In this document: piece by piece, positions 50,380 to 62,000 of the stretch
Position numbering within the stretch: position 1 is the stretch's first letter
Layout: every line of letters begins with the position of its first letter
Source: Poecilobothrus nobilitatus
Lineage: Eukaryota > Arthropoda > Insecta > Diptera > Dolichopodidae
Direction of reading: 5' to 3'
NCBI GenBank assembly: GCA_947095535.1
Contig: OX352772.1
Coordinates: 320,364,018-320,428,017 of the forward strand
Length of the DNA: 64,000 bases
Position numbers and translations under genes: made by a program
Notes under the pieces: model-generated
The model's database searches: none
The model's input: the letters and a program-made list of their open reading frames with translations, nothing else
Told to the model about the DNA's origin: nothing

Positions 50380-50600
50380 TATTTTATTAGGATTGGTGTG
50401 AATTTCGAAAGACACCAATGTGTTGAACTTTAAACAACCAAACGCCATACCTTTAAAACCAAACACTATAGGTTTGAAGCTATATGGTTACAATATCCTG
50501 TTTGGTGTGGCGTTAGGGAAAATAGGAAATTGGGAAATATATGGGAGTGACTGAATGTTGGGAGGATTGTTTAGAAAAAATATATTAATACTCTTCTAGA
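50380..50600 (+). repeat. Unclassified repeat scrap, second copy
   Basis: It is related to 48905-49165 by eye, at lower similarity. Its right part (gttagggaaaataggaaatt) also recalls family E (ggttagggagtagggatagg), so these may be parts of one larger element. Confidence 0.3.
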
Positions 50601-51599
50601 ATTTAAGCATATCATACACGTTATGGTTGCCTATTTTTGGCACGGGAATACTTTCGGTGTCTATACCTAAATTCATATTAATATATTAAAATGATATATA
50701 CGTTCACATATACAAAAAGAACAAAAAAAAAACAAAATATTTATTTTTTTAAGGATTTAAGCAAATATATCTTAAGATATCTAAAGTTTTCTTTATTTTT
50801 GCACAAACATTTAATATTCTACTAAAGTTCATTTTAAGTGCATTATTATTTATCTCAATCACATCTTATTTCAGATTTAAACTTTCTCATTAGACATAGA
50901 CATAAGAAAAGAAAACAAAATATATCCATTTATTTTATTAAAATCTTCATTTAATCCTCATTATCTTTTTGATAATATTGTCATCAAATTAAAAAGGCAA
51001 AAAACAAAAGGTTAAAATCTTTAAAAAATTATAACCACAACTACATAAACTTTTAACATATGTATCAAAGATACTTCAATTTTATTTTTATTTGTAAAAC
51101 TAAAACAAGGAATAAACATTATCATTATTATTTTTATTGTTTTTTCTATTGTTGTTATTACTATTGTAATTAGTACAGGAAAGATAAAAATAAGGTTAGT
51201 TTATTTTAATGATGCATTAATAATAGAACTAAATTCTTAATTTTCTTGCACAATATAAATAACAAAGGATTTTTTTCTTTTATTTTTTTGTTTCCTTTTC
51301 TTATATTAAGAAAATTACTGTCAGAAAATTATTTTAATTAAAGGGAAATCCTTTGAATAATGAATGAAAGAAATAAAATTATTTTAAGATTTACCTAAAA
51401 TCGAAAAAAAAAAGTTTTGTTTTTATTTAGAATTAATGGTTTAAAATATAAATAAAAACTAATACTGCAATACTGGTCCATTTCACAGTACGACAAACAA
51501 TAGGTATTAGTTAAAAAAAAGAAAGGATTTAAAGTCAACTATAGGATACTTGCATGAACATTATATAATATATTGTTCCTATAAAATTAAATCATCTCT
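50601..51599. other. A/T-rich non-coding DNA
   Basis: No gene, hairpin or repeat partner was recognised. Confidence 0.45.
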
Positions 51600-51795
51600 T
51601 GTGTTAATAAAAAATTTATATAAATTTTGTAGTTATATGACAGCTACGTGAATCTGTTTACACTAGACCAATTGAATTTTTGAGTAATCGTTTGTATAAA
51701 ACTTAACTTCTTTTGACAAAATTTCAAATACTCAAATTAATTAGACGCACTGAGTTACGATATACCAAATTAAAGCTTCAAAAAAGGATTATTAA
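51600..51795 (-). repeat. Single unit related to the 121-bp repeats of 30640-31090
   Basis: ataaaacttaacttcttttg, acaaaatttcaaatactcaa and cactgagttacg follow the order seen at 30690-30865. The orientation is the same as that of 30640-31090, so the element reads on the minus strand. The 5' module was not found nearby. Confidence 0.45.
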
Positions 51796-51953
51796 AATCT
51801 TCCAACAACTAAAAGAATTTTGAGGTAAATGTCACTAAAAGAAATGTCATTTTATTCTATCAAAAATTAAAAACACTAAACAAATCTAAAAACTATATAG
51901 AGATTTAAGTGAATACATTTATAAAAGCTACTTAATTATATTTTAATTTTAAC

Positions 51954-52144
51954 CTTTTTTTGTGGTTCAAGTGGATAAGAGCGTATAAAATACGCTGTAA
52001 ACACAGAGGAAGTGTAGGTTCCAATTCCACATACGTCGTAAGAGATATTCCCCTTTAAGACATTTACAACTACTGCTGAACAAAAAAGGCTGAGTAATTT
52101 CCTGTCCACGTTTATGTGACAGAGAAATGCATTAAAAAAAACAA
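51954..52144 (+). mobile_element. tRNA-derived SINE, copy 4 (old)
   Basis: Family order is intact but diverged. The A box region reads tggttcaagtgg and the B box ggttccaattcc, both damaged, so internal promoter function is unlikely. The hairpin agcgtataaaatacgct and the tail (atttcctgtccacgtttatg, gagaaatgcatt, poly-A) are conserved. The probable target duplication is aattttaac (51945-51953) versus aattttgac (52145-52153). Confidence 0.85.
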
Positions 52145-52504
52145 AATTTTGACTTATAGAGCACAGAATGTTTTAATCTTTTTCATAATATAAGTTATGG
52201 ATATTTTAATCAAAATAAAAAATTAATCAAATTCCCTTTAGCCCCACAGCACAAATATTTTTTGAAAAATTTTGTCTTCACGTTATTATCTGCACGGTGG
52301 TATATGTGAAGGTACTCGTTAATGGATCACTCTGTATAAATTTGTATTTTAAATGAAGTGTCATAATTGTACTACTTTTTACTACATAAGATACTTTTCT
52401 TTACACATGTTTTTGCAAGAAAGTCAAATAGACAATACTTCGTATTTATATTTTTTAATTTTCCCTTTTTAAAATAATTTCTAGTGTAACGATTAGGTAA
52501 TATA
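52145..52504. other. Non-coding spacer
   Basis: It holds a short word ggatcactctgtata at about 52324, similar to the scrap at about 14287. Otherwise nothing was recognised. Confidence 0.4.
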
Positions 52505-53125
52505 ACCGATGACCGGAAATAATGCTCCAAATAATAAAGTCGAATCGATTTTGTTTAATTTCTGATGCGGAAATAAAGCGGTTATTGCTAATTTTCCAAA
52601 TTTGACTTTATTGCCCTTATATGCGTTTTGAAAAGGAAATAAAGTCATATTTTGTTTTTATTATAAAAAGTTAGTTAAATTCTGTTCTGAAATTTTAATT
52701 CAAGTTTTATACAACAAAGCATTTTAAATAGTTAAAAATGGTTTTAAACTTCCACTAAATAAATTATTGAAATCCTGATTTTGTTATCAACTATGAAATC
52801 TATCCTAATCCAGAATCTCACATGTAATTAGAAGGTATTTTAGAGTTGTTTAAAAAATCAAAGTTTCCTCTCTTTTACAGAACATTTATATATTTGTTCT
52901 AAATTTCGTATCCAACTCTAAAGTGTTTTACATACATACTTCAACAGAAATCCCTTATATATATACTAATGTTAATATTAAAAGAAAAAATGAAATATTT
53001 GGAATATTAAAGCGGTATAAATAAGAATTTTCAAAATTTCAAAATTTATTTCCTCATCGAAAAGAAAATAAAAGTCAATTCAAAAAACAATTTTATTGCT
53101 TGTGGCTTTACTTCCGGTCACCAAT
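52505..53125. mobile_element. Family F: putative DNA element with GGAAATAAAG motifs (copy 2)
   Basis: The left end tgaccggaaataatgctcc and the right end, inverted, tgaccggaagtaaagccac suggest terminal inverted repeats of about 19 bp. Subterminal copies of ggaaataaag occur on the left (about 52569 and 52638) and an inverted relative at 52606. Interior words (ttgttatcaactatgaaatc, tatccaactctaaagtg) recur at 61365-61405 and, loosely, in 15925-17220. No target duplication is clear and no protein is encoded. Confidence 0.55.
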
Positions 53126-54123
53126 TTAACCTCTCGTTAAATGTCCAGATTAAATTTAAATGGTTCAGAATTATTGATTGTGTGAAAAAAAATTTTAAAT
53201 TTAAAGTGGTATTTGCTTTTTTCCAGTTAAATAAAAATAATAATTTAATTAAAAATACTATTTAATAAACTATAACAGTATATATAATTCTAACATAAAT
53301 CAACTCTAAATTCTAAATTAGAATGAATCGAAAAAACGAGTATCTACAGTAATCGCAAAAAAAAAAAAAATTAAACACGAATACAAATGTAAACGATAAC
53401 ATTCCAAAGGAACCTCAATTAAATTTAAAATCCTAATTTAAATATTCAATCAAATAATTTTGAATTTTCTTTTTGTTTTCTAACTCTTAATTCAAAAAAA
53501 AAAAAAAAATATAGGAAACATAAACAATAATATGAATTAGGGAACCTTATTACAATTATTACTAAACAGTACTGAACCCGGTAATTGATTTTTAAAAGGA
53601 TTTTTTTTTCTGAAGTTCTGAAGTTCTTAAATTCATTTTTTCGCTAATGTTTGTTTGATTTTCTTTATGGTTTTTTTTTTTTTTTTGCAACTAAAATATA
53701 CCTCAATATTTAGGTTCATTTTGATTTTTATTGTAATTTCATTGTTGCCATATTACATAGCATTAAATTTATGTACATATGAGAATTTAGCAGTGCAATA
53801 ACGTTAAAGTGGCGAAATTCATTTAACACAAAAAACAAATACTAATACAAAATATAATAATTAAAAAATAAACAAATATCCTTATTTTTAGTTATTTTTC
53901 TTCATTTTTAAACAAACATTTAACAGTATTCTAGATGACTGGTACCTAGAAGATTTTTTGTGTCATCTCAATCTTCCCGAAATATCCTATAAGAAAATCT
54001 ATAATGAATTTAAAAAACCATCACTAAAATAAAAATAACTTTGTTATATTAATTAGATAAATGGTAGATCAATATTTACAATTATATAAGTCTGTGTAGC
54101 ACAACTAAATATTGACCCAAGAC
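53126..54123. other. A/T-rich non-coding DNA
   Basis: Nothing was recognised beyond homopolymer runs (for example at 53492-53508 and 53670-53686). Confidence 0.45.
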
Positions 54124-54126
54124 TAA

Positions 54127-54758
54127 GGGCCTTTCCGAACCATCGCACTAAACATCGCACTTCGCACTAAATACAATTTTATCGCACTATTTTTTTATCC
54201 GAAAACTCCGAATAGTATCAAGTGTTGTCCGGAATTCATCGCACTTAACACTTGATTATCTGTCAAAAATTAGTGTTTTGAAAACCACACTAGATGATCG
54301 CACTTGCACTAAAAATATTATTTTTTGTTTTCATTAAAAGTGAATAGGTAAAAATAATAATAAAAAACTTTTATTAGAACCAATTTTTTTAAAAATCTTA
54401 ATTACATTTATACTTACATTTTAATCTTTCTGAAGTCATACTTCTTCTCTTTTTTCAAAATTTTAAAATTTGAAAACTGAAAACTAACTTACTTTTTTGA
54501 CAATTAATGATATGTGTATTTAAAATTTACTTAATATTGCCATAGTGATCAAAAATAATTCTAAATATAGTTAAATAATGCTAGAATAAAATGCTTTTTA
54601 GTACTTGTCAAAATAAATTTGACATAAAAATGCTATAAAAATATGTATTAAGGTAAGGCTGATTCTACTCCTAAAAATTTTTCTCCTAAAACTGTCATAA
54701 ATTTATAATCCGGACAGAAATTTAGTGCGAAATTTAGTGCGATGATTCGGAAAGGCCC
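54127..54758. mobile_element. PIF/Harbinger-like MITE, 632 bp
   Basis: The 26-bp terminal inverted repeats differ at one base: they start GGGCCTTTCCGAA on the left (54127-54152) and end TTCGGAAAGGCCC on the right (54733-54758). A 3-bp TAA duplication flanks them (54124-54126 and 54759-54761). GGGCC/GGCCC ends with TWA target duplications are the hallmark of the PIF/Harbinger superfamily. The motif TCGCACTwAA is repeated at least five times in the left 180 bp, and twice inverted (tttagtgcga) at the right end, suggesting transposase-binding sites. No transposase frame is present. Confidence 0.85.
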
Positions 54759-54849
54759 TAAGTGTATACCTATTAAAAAAATAAGGATATTTTAGGGAAA
54801 TGGAAGTATATTTTTTAGGGAATGCGTATTTTAGAATTTTTACTTTTAA

Positions 54850-55035
54850 TAATTTAAAAAATTTCATAATTTTCCAAGATTCAGATCAACTCTGTGATAT
54901 GGATCTGAGAAGCTTTTAAAGCTTCTTTCACCAAAGTGTTGTCATCGTAGAACAAGTTTAGAGAAATTTAACACCAACTCGAATAAGTTCAGAAAACCTA
55001 CATTTTCAAGGTGCATTCCGAAAAAAAACTATAGT
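54850..55035 (+). repeat. 3' end of the RNase-H-linked non-LTR retrotransposon, second copy
   Basis: tggatctgagaagctttta, gttgtcatcgtagaacaag, tttaacaccaactcg and gattactgatgtat align in order with 40688-40840 (catctgagaagcctgcaag, gatatcattgtggcataaat, cttaacaacaactctg, gattactgatgcat). Only the last coding residues and the 3' tail are represented, as expected of a 5'-truncated insertion. Confidence 0.6.
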
Positions 55036-56916
55036 GATTACTGATGTATAGTATAGTTTAAAAACAAATAAAAAAGGTTTATTTCAACCTTTACTTAAAC
55101 CTGCCCATCGAATATTAAGTTAGATTTAAAAACAAAATGGTTATTTCCTATATTCTAAAGAGATTAATCTAGTGTGTCTAGTTTTTCCTATAGTCTAAAA
55201 TAATCCATCCATTGTGACTCTGAGATATTATGTTGTAAAAACTAAGTATCTTTTTTAAAATCAATTATAAAACATATTTTTAAATTGAAACTTATTAACA
55301 AAAAAATATAATAGTTGCTCTAAATAAAATAATAATATAATTATTTAAAACAAAATGACTTTAAGTTCTTTAAAAATTCGAGCAAAGGATAAAAAATCAT
55401 TAAAAATCACTAAAAAAAATTTTTATATTTTTTGTAAGTTATATCAGAATTCTAAAAAAAAAAAAACATATACAACTCTGGCAATGTATCTACCAGTACC
55501 TACTCAATATTCGTATACCTCTACCTAACCAAAAAAAAAAAAAATAAATAAATGAATGTACACACATCAAAAACTCCGCTAAACAAAAGCATGTCCTTGC
55601 ATACGAAATTTTCTTTTTTTTTCTGTTTTTCTTCTTTTTCAAGCAATATCAAAGCAAAATTATGTAAATTATAAGGTTCTTCCATTCTATTTGCAAAAAA
55701 ACAAAACAAAAATAATAAAAGAAAAAATTTCTTGAGAAAAATATAAAAGAATAAAAACTAAAAACAGCACAATTTTAGCGTACGGTGAAAATAGTACCAA
55801 TATACTCAAAATGCTAACCAAAAACAAAAAAAAAACACAAAGAAAAAAATAAAAAAACAAACAAAAACTCATATTTGTTATGCAAATTTTATTTTGATTT
55901 GAGAACTTAATTGAAATTGAAATTTTCATACAAACACAGAAAAAAATCAAAAAAAGAATAACAAAAAAAAAAAAATCATTACATTTAATGTGTATCCTTA
56001 CTCCGCCGCTTAACGCCCGCTTAACTCCTTATTGTAATTCGGTAAATTTTCCAACAAAATCAAATTCAATTTGAATTTTCTGATGTTTTGTGACATGCTC
56101 AAGGACATTAAACGTTTCTGTTTCACTTTTTATTATTGTCTTTTTTTCTTTTTTTTTGGTTGATTTTATTCCTTTTTTTTTTTTTGTTAAATATTTGCAG
56201 GATTTTTTTGTTTTTCTTTTGTATTTTGTTTTTGTATATTATGGATATTACAGTTTGTCTTTTGTTAAGTTGTTAGAGTATATATATATATATATTAATA
56301 AAGTCAATTCAATTTCCCACACAAAAGTGTATTTTGTCAAAAATAATTTTGTTTTTTTTTTTTTTCATTTCTTAACCAAAAATAAAAAACAACATTTCCT
56401 TCATTCTCGTCCTTCGAAAACAAAAAAAAAATTAAAATTTAAGGCTATAAAAAATGATGTCAAGGAAAAATTGTCTTCCCTATTTGGTGTTAGACTCGCG
56501 GAACAAAATTTTAACAAGATTGTCGTTTGTAGTTATTTCCTGATGATGTTATGTAAAGCAACAGAGTAAAAATGAAAATCAAAAAACGCAAAAAAAAAAA
56601 AACAATAAGAAAATATTGACATAGATTTTTAATGAAATGGAAATTGATTTTAATTTAGAAATGAGTTTCTGTTTTTTTTTTACTTCTTCAAAATCTTTCA
56701 GTATATTTTATGTTATTATACATTAAATTAATTTGAATTGTATACCCTATACTTTTAAATAGAAATTTTTAATTTAAAACTTAACTGTATATATATAGTT
56801 GTTATTATTAAGTTACATTTTTATTTAAGGATTTTTTTAGTTTAATAAATATTTTGCAGATGGTTATTGTAAATTGATAAAATAAAAAGCAACAAGAAAA
56901 ATAATTATAATAAGAT
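55036..56916. other. Low-complexity DNA; large poly-T-derived open frame rejected
   Basis: The longest open frame in the window (159 codons, 56090-56569) lies here, but its first 120 residues are a translation of T-rich DNA (F, L, V, Y, K). The last 40 are more mixed, and no motif, splice site or homolog is apparent. A short TA microsatellite lies within it at about 56278-56294. Nothing else was recognised. Confidence 0.55.
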
Positions 56917-57165
56917 CTACCTCAAAAAAGTATTCTTGGTCCATTGCTATTTTTAATGTACATCAGTATTCCCAATATTGGTCTTAAGACAAAGATTTTC
57001 TTATTTTCAAATGAGATTTTCAATTTTTTTACAAGCAATACAGAAGATTATATTCAAAAACTCAAAGAATGGCGACATCTGTTCAAAATCAAACAATGAA
57101 CATAAAAATAAACAAAGCAAAATGTAAACCAACGGTTTTTCAAAGCGCACCTTCCCAAAAGATAA
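56917..57165 (+). pseudogene. Reverse transcriptase fragment of a non-LTR retrotransposon
   Basis: From 56920 the frame reads PQKSILGPLLFLMYIS. This matches the PQG-S-x-LGP-LLFLxYIND motif of non-LTR reverse transcriptase, with Gly changed to Lys. It continues to FLFSNEI at the position of the catalytic FADD box, so the active-site aspartates are lost, then KLKEWRHLFKIK (the W-x-x-x-x-x-K/N segment) and a stop at 57097. In another frame KINKAKCKPTVF follows (57105-57140), resembling the N-x-x-K-T motif. It passes directly into the family B non-coding body. The protein is dead. Confidence 0.78.
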
Positions 57166-57929
57166 TACAAACTGTTTATAACTGTGACTCTGCATCAAAA
57201 TTTGAAAATTTCATATAAGAAAAAATGTGAAAATAGGATTTTTTTGCAATTTTGAGGAGCTGTAAATCCGGAACCCTTTGTAACTAAGAAAAACCGTTAA
57301 CACACGTAAAAATATATTACTGGATAGCTTTAATTTTTATGTCTTGCCGAAGAAAAATTTGTACAGGTACATAAGTTGCAGGTGTCCAAAAATAGCAATT
57401 TTTAAATTTTTGAGACCTAATAGCTCATAAATAACTAAGGGGATGGTCTAAAAAAATGTTCTGAGAAAACTTTTACTAATTCTAAAAGTTCTTTGTTGTC
57501 TCAAAATTTTAAGTCGCTATCTAAAAGCGTACCGGAGTTATGAAGGTAGAAAAATTCTGCAACATTTGGTTTTCACATAACGGTAAATGGCTTTACTAAA
57601 ATACGAATGGCTTTTTCAGATTGAAAAAATGTTAAGCAGAATATGAGATATACGCATTTAAAAATTGGGGTTTTTCATAGTTTGAGGTAGCTCCCTAATG
57701 GATGGGGCTGCATGAAAAATTGTTACTACAACATTCAGTTTTTTATTAGACTTACCCATGGTTAAATGTTTTTTTCTCTATCTTTAACGGTGTAGAAGTT
57801 CTGTAAATAGACGAACAGGCGAACAGATGGACAAACGAACGGACAAACGGACAGACGGAAGAACAGACAGGCAGAGTGAAACTATTAGGCATACTTTTTA
57901 AAATTTTTTTTGGAAAATGTGCTAAAAAC
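57100..57929 (+). repeat. Family B repeat, copy 7 (longest)
   Basis: It starts in the RT-like scrap and continues through atgtgaaaatagga, ggaaccctttgtaactaaga, tttttatgtcttgccgaag, gtacataagttgcaggtg, gatggtctaaaaaaatg, cataacggtaaat, gaaaaaatgttaagcagaat, gatggggctgcatg, cttacccatggtta, a tract of gacga/gacgg words, gagtgaaactattaggca and tggaaaatgtgctaaaaac. It is the best reference for the family's full length (about 830 bp). The minus-strand frames 57007-57198 and 57752-57961 are shadows. Confidence 0.78.
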
Positions 57930-58474
57930 AATATATTATGTAATAAGTAGAATAGCACCACGACTAAAAATTAAAAGCTATAATAAAACATTGAAATAAA
58001 GTAACGAACCAATTCAAATATCTTGAACTTTAGGTTTATATCCATATGAAATGGAATGCAAACACAATATATTTTGCTAAAAAGTTATCTTCAATTGGAA
58101 GAGTATTCAAAACAATGTCTAAGTTAGTACCCAATTTAACGAAAAATAACCTGTCTATTGCTCTCTTTTCACAGTCATCTTAGTTACGACATAAAATTAT
58201 GTTGACTGGGCTGGGGAGCAACTTCTAAACTATTGATTGATGAATTCCAGGTGATACAAAACGAAGCAATTTAAAACGTATGCAATTATAATTCGAAAGA
58301 AAATACAGAACTTAAACATAGCAAAAAGAATTACTACTAGTTAGAGATTTAATAAAGCAAAGCTTAAACTTATATCACAGCAATTACAACTCAACAATTT
58401 CAGACCACGCTACATTTACATTTACATTTACACGCTACCATTAATATACATTTATAATTTTCTGTTAACATTAT
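57930..58474. other. Non-coding spacer
   Basis: A short acatttacattt direct repeat lies at about 58411-58430. No gene was recognised. Confidence 0.4.
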
Positions 58475-58483
58475 AATAACATT

Positions 58484-58674
58484 TTTTTTTTTTTAATGCA
58501 TTTCTCTGCCACATGAATGTGGACAGGAAATTACACAGCTTTTCCTGTTCAGGCGTGGCTATAAATGTCGTAAAAAAAAAACTCTTACGACGTGTGTGGG
58601 ATTCGAACGCACACTCCCTCGGTGTTTACAGCGTATTTTATACGCTCTTACCCACTAGGCCACCGAGGCTCCTA
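58484..58674 (-). mobile_element. tRNA-derived SINE, copy 5
   Basis: It is full length (191 bp) with A box complement ccactaggcca (58652-58662) intact and B box complement ggattcgaacg (58599-58609) carrying one change. The 9-bp target duplication aataacatt is perfect (58475-58483 and 58675-58683). The poly-A end is at the left (poly-T 58484-58494). The plus-strand frame 58513-58707 is its shadow. Confidence 0.93.
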
Positions 58675-58955
58675 AATAACATTATTATACTTTATATAGT
58701 TTTATGAAATTTATCTCTTTTGAATATAGACTGTTAATAAATAAAATAAAATGTACAAAAATGATACTTTCCAAAGCCTAACTATGATTGGAAATATAAT
58801 TAGTTATATATTAATTAAACAAAAAAACAAGCAGCAACTTATACAGTTTTTAGTTTTTATAATTTGATGAAATTGAAATTTTCCAATTTTAATAAATTAA
58901 TGTTAAAAAAAATATGGAGGAAAGTTCCGATTAGCTCCCATGTCCAATTTTGTTC
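58675..58955. other. Non-coding spacer
   Basis: A/T-rich; nothing recognised. Confidence 0.4.
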
Positions 58956-59053
58956 AAGGTATCATATGAAATCATTGAAAGTTACTCAAAGCGGAGGTTT
59001 ATGAAAGGTATTGTATGACATCAATGCAAGTTTCTCAAAGCGGCGATTTCCGA
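58956..59053 (+). repeat. Two tandem 49-bp units
   Basis: Unit 1 (58956-59004) and unit 2 (59005-59053) share aaggtat, tatgaaatcatt or tatgacatcaat, and ctcaaagcgg, about three quarters identical. The upstream flank (gttccgattagctcccatg) is less A/T-rich. It is probably part of an unidentified mobile element. Confidence 0.6.
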
Positions 59054-62000
59054 AGACATCATTATAAAAATCAAAAAGTGATTTAGAGTTAAATTTGATC
59101 CTTAACAATATTTTATACTTATTTGAAAAATTTCAAATGCATATTTTTAGAAATAAATTTTTAAAATCTTTCAGATAAGCATAAAATGTGAACAATTCTC
59201 CTATCAGTTATAATAGATATAATAAAATAAATGAAGTGTGAAATTAAACTTCCTACTTCTATGGATATTTGATCGTCTTAATAAACTCCTACCTACATGC
59301 AAAGTTTAAAGAAAATCTGAAATTGAAACTCATTGAAAATTTAACCCAAATATGTATTTTTTTTCTCCAAAATTTAATATTTTTAAATATTAAAAACGTT
59401 TTTTTAAAAATTCATTTTTTTAAAATCTGATTTTTAAAAATATTGTTTTTAAAAAATAAAGGATTCAATAATTAATTTAAGGGGTGTTTGAACGTTTAGC
59501 GCCCACTGTATGGAAACCTAAATTTTATTTTTGAAATGTTAAATTTTCAAAAAGAAGTAATGAATGTTAAAAATATTAAAAGTGTAGAAAATTATGAAAA
59601 ATCTGGAAAATGATTATGTTGGTCAAAATTGTTGGCCAGTATCTCTTCTTCTTTTCTGCATTTTATTGTAATTGCCCGAATTTAATTTTAAAAAAAAAAA
59701 CAAAAAAAAAAAGAAAGGAAATTTTTAAAACTTCAAATTTTGAAAAAAATCGATCTTATGAGAAATGAAATTTCATATAAAAAAACTCAATCCTACACAA
59801 ATACATACCTACAAAAAGCAACTTAAAAGTTATGAATTAGTTTAGATTAGGCTCTTTATTTTTAACATTTCCAACTAGTATTTTACAAGATTCCTATAGT
59901 TTAGTATATCTAATAAAAACAGTACATATTTGTAAAAGAATCTCTTTAACTAAATTTATATATACGAAAGTTGTATATTCTATTTATAATGAAAACATAA
60001 TTTTTTGAAGCTTTTTAATAATTTTCCTGTTAAAATTATTACTTACTTATTTCATTTTTTTGTTACAAATTCTCATGAATTTTATTATTATATTTTTCTT
60101 TGACAAGAAAAGGATAATGTTTATTATAACTTTTCGTTGTCATAAAATTTATCAAATAAAATCATATAGTATACACGCTTTTTCATCTACATAGACATCT
60201 GATGATTTAAAGATAATTTTCTTTCATCAAAAAAAAAATCATATACATATATCCGGGTTTAAATGAATATAAGCCTTACATTTAATAATAATATTTATTA
60301 AATTTATTTTATTCTTATTATTTTTTATTCTTTCCCTTCCAACATCATTCCCAATTCCAACTGAAGCTTAAGAAATATATGAGAAATCCTGTAGAAAATT
60401 GGGAATTATATAAAAACTTTTTTATAATATTAAAAATAATTTAATTTTATTTTCAACTTTGTTCTATTTGTTTTTTTTTGCATATAATAAAGAAACACCA
60501 AAAAAGTCACATTTTCCTTTCATAAAAAGAAAAAATAAAGTATAAGATGTCATCCATTACTAACCAATCTAGTAAACATTGTTATATACAGTCTTACCTG
60601 ACTTACATAAATTTCCATTTTTTTTATTGATGGTATTACCACTTTTGTTATTTTGTAGCATATATACTATAATTTTTTTTTATTTAAAATATTAACTTTG
60701 CATATGTGTATATTTTCTTAAGTTAAAATCTTATGATGTTAAAATGAAATCTGTAAGAATAAAAGCTTTAAAGCTGTAATATTTGAAATACTTAAGATCA
60801 AGTAGGTAATAAATGTTTGCAAACCCAAGTGCATAATAGATCTCTAACTTTGGTATAAAATATAAATTATTATTTCAAAATAGTTTTACAACAAAAATAA
60901 ATTACATATTAAAGTCAGGAGACGGACACATCATGAAAATCGTTTTACAAAAGGACATTTCATCATTTTTCTTCTCTCATAAAAGTACATTTTACAAAAA
61001 GACAAATAGTAAATATACTACACGTACACCTGCGAAAATGGACATTTCAATCATTACCAAAAAATTACATTTTATAAAACTACACATTATTACATAAATA
61101 TACATACATTATACATAAAGTTTTATTTTTTTGAAAAAACCAGATATTTAAGATGGGTTGGTGACCAAATTCATAAACTGAAATCCATAAATAAGAATAA
61201 AAATTCCAAAAGCCAAAATCAACCAAAAAAAAAATCCACAAATTCAAAAACGTGCAAAAAATATTCTGAAAAATGCAAAAAACTATGGTTTTAATGGGGT
61301 AAGAGCATCTGCCCTTACTGCTTTATATTTTTTGATGTAACCGCCGTCAAGCCCCCCTAAACAAATTATTGGACCCTGATTTTGAAACCAACTCTAAAGT
61401 CCTTTTTTATTATTTTACATACATACATATATCAACAATTAAATATTTAAAATAACTGTGGATTTTTTTTTTTTTTTTGTGGCAAACATCATTATGGATT
61501 TTAATATTTGTAGATTTTGGAACTCTCCCATGTAAGGTATACCCAGAAATTTGATTTTTCCCAAATATAAAATGTCATTGTAATGGTATATGAATATGAA
61601 TCACCTTTTTATTAAACATATTTTATCAAATATCCTTTTTATCAAAAAGTTGCAAAATCTCCAGTTTTACTAGTGACTTTTTGGGTATACTTTTAATAAA
61701 AAATATTTTTGCAATATGTTTTTTGATGTACCTAAAGTGTAAGTTATTATAATTATCCAGATTATTAAAACGATAACCTGATTTATAAATTGAAACGGCT
61801 GTAAAACTTAAATTATCTTAACCCTTAACCCTTTAACAAAAGAAAATAATTATGTATGTCCCTAAACTTTCTTCACAGAAAATACAGAGGAGTCGTGCAT
61901 GCAGCATTGCACGATTCAAAATTTAAAATCATTAAAACAAAAATACCGTAATAGACAAAAATAAAATAAAAACAAAGTTTCATATTCAAAGTACATTTAT

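Noticed and set aside
56090..56569. 159-codon open frame, the longest in the window.
   Set aside because: Most of it is a translation of T-rich low-complexity DNA (runs of F, L, V, Y); no motif or splice context supports a gene.
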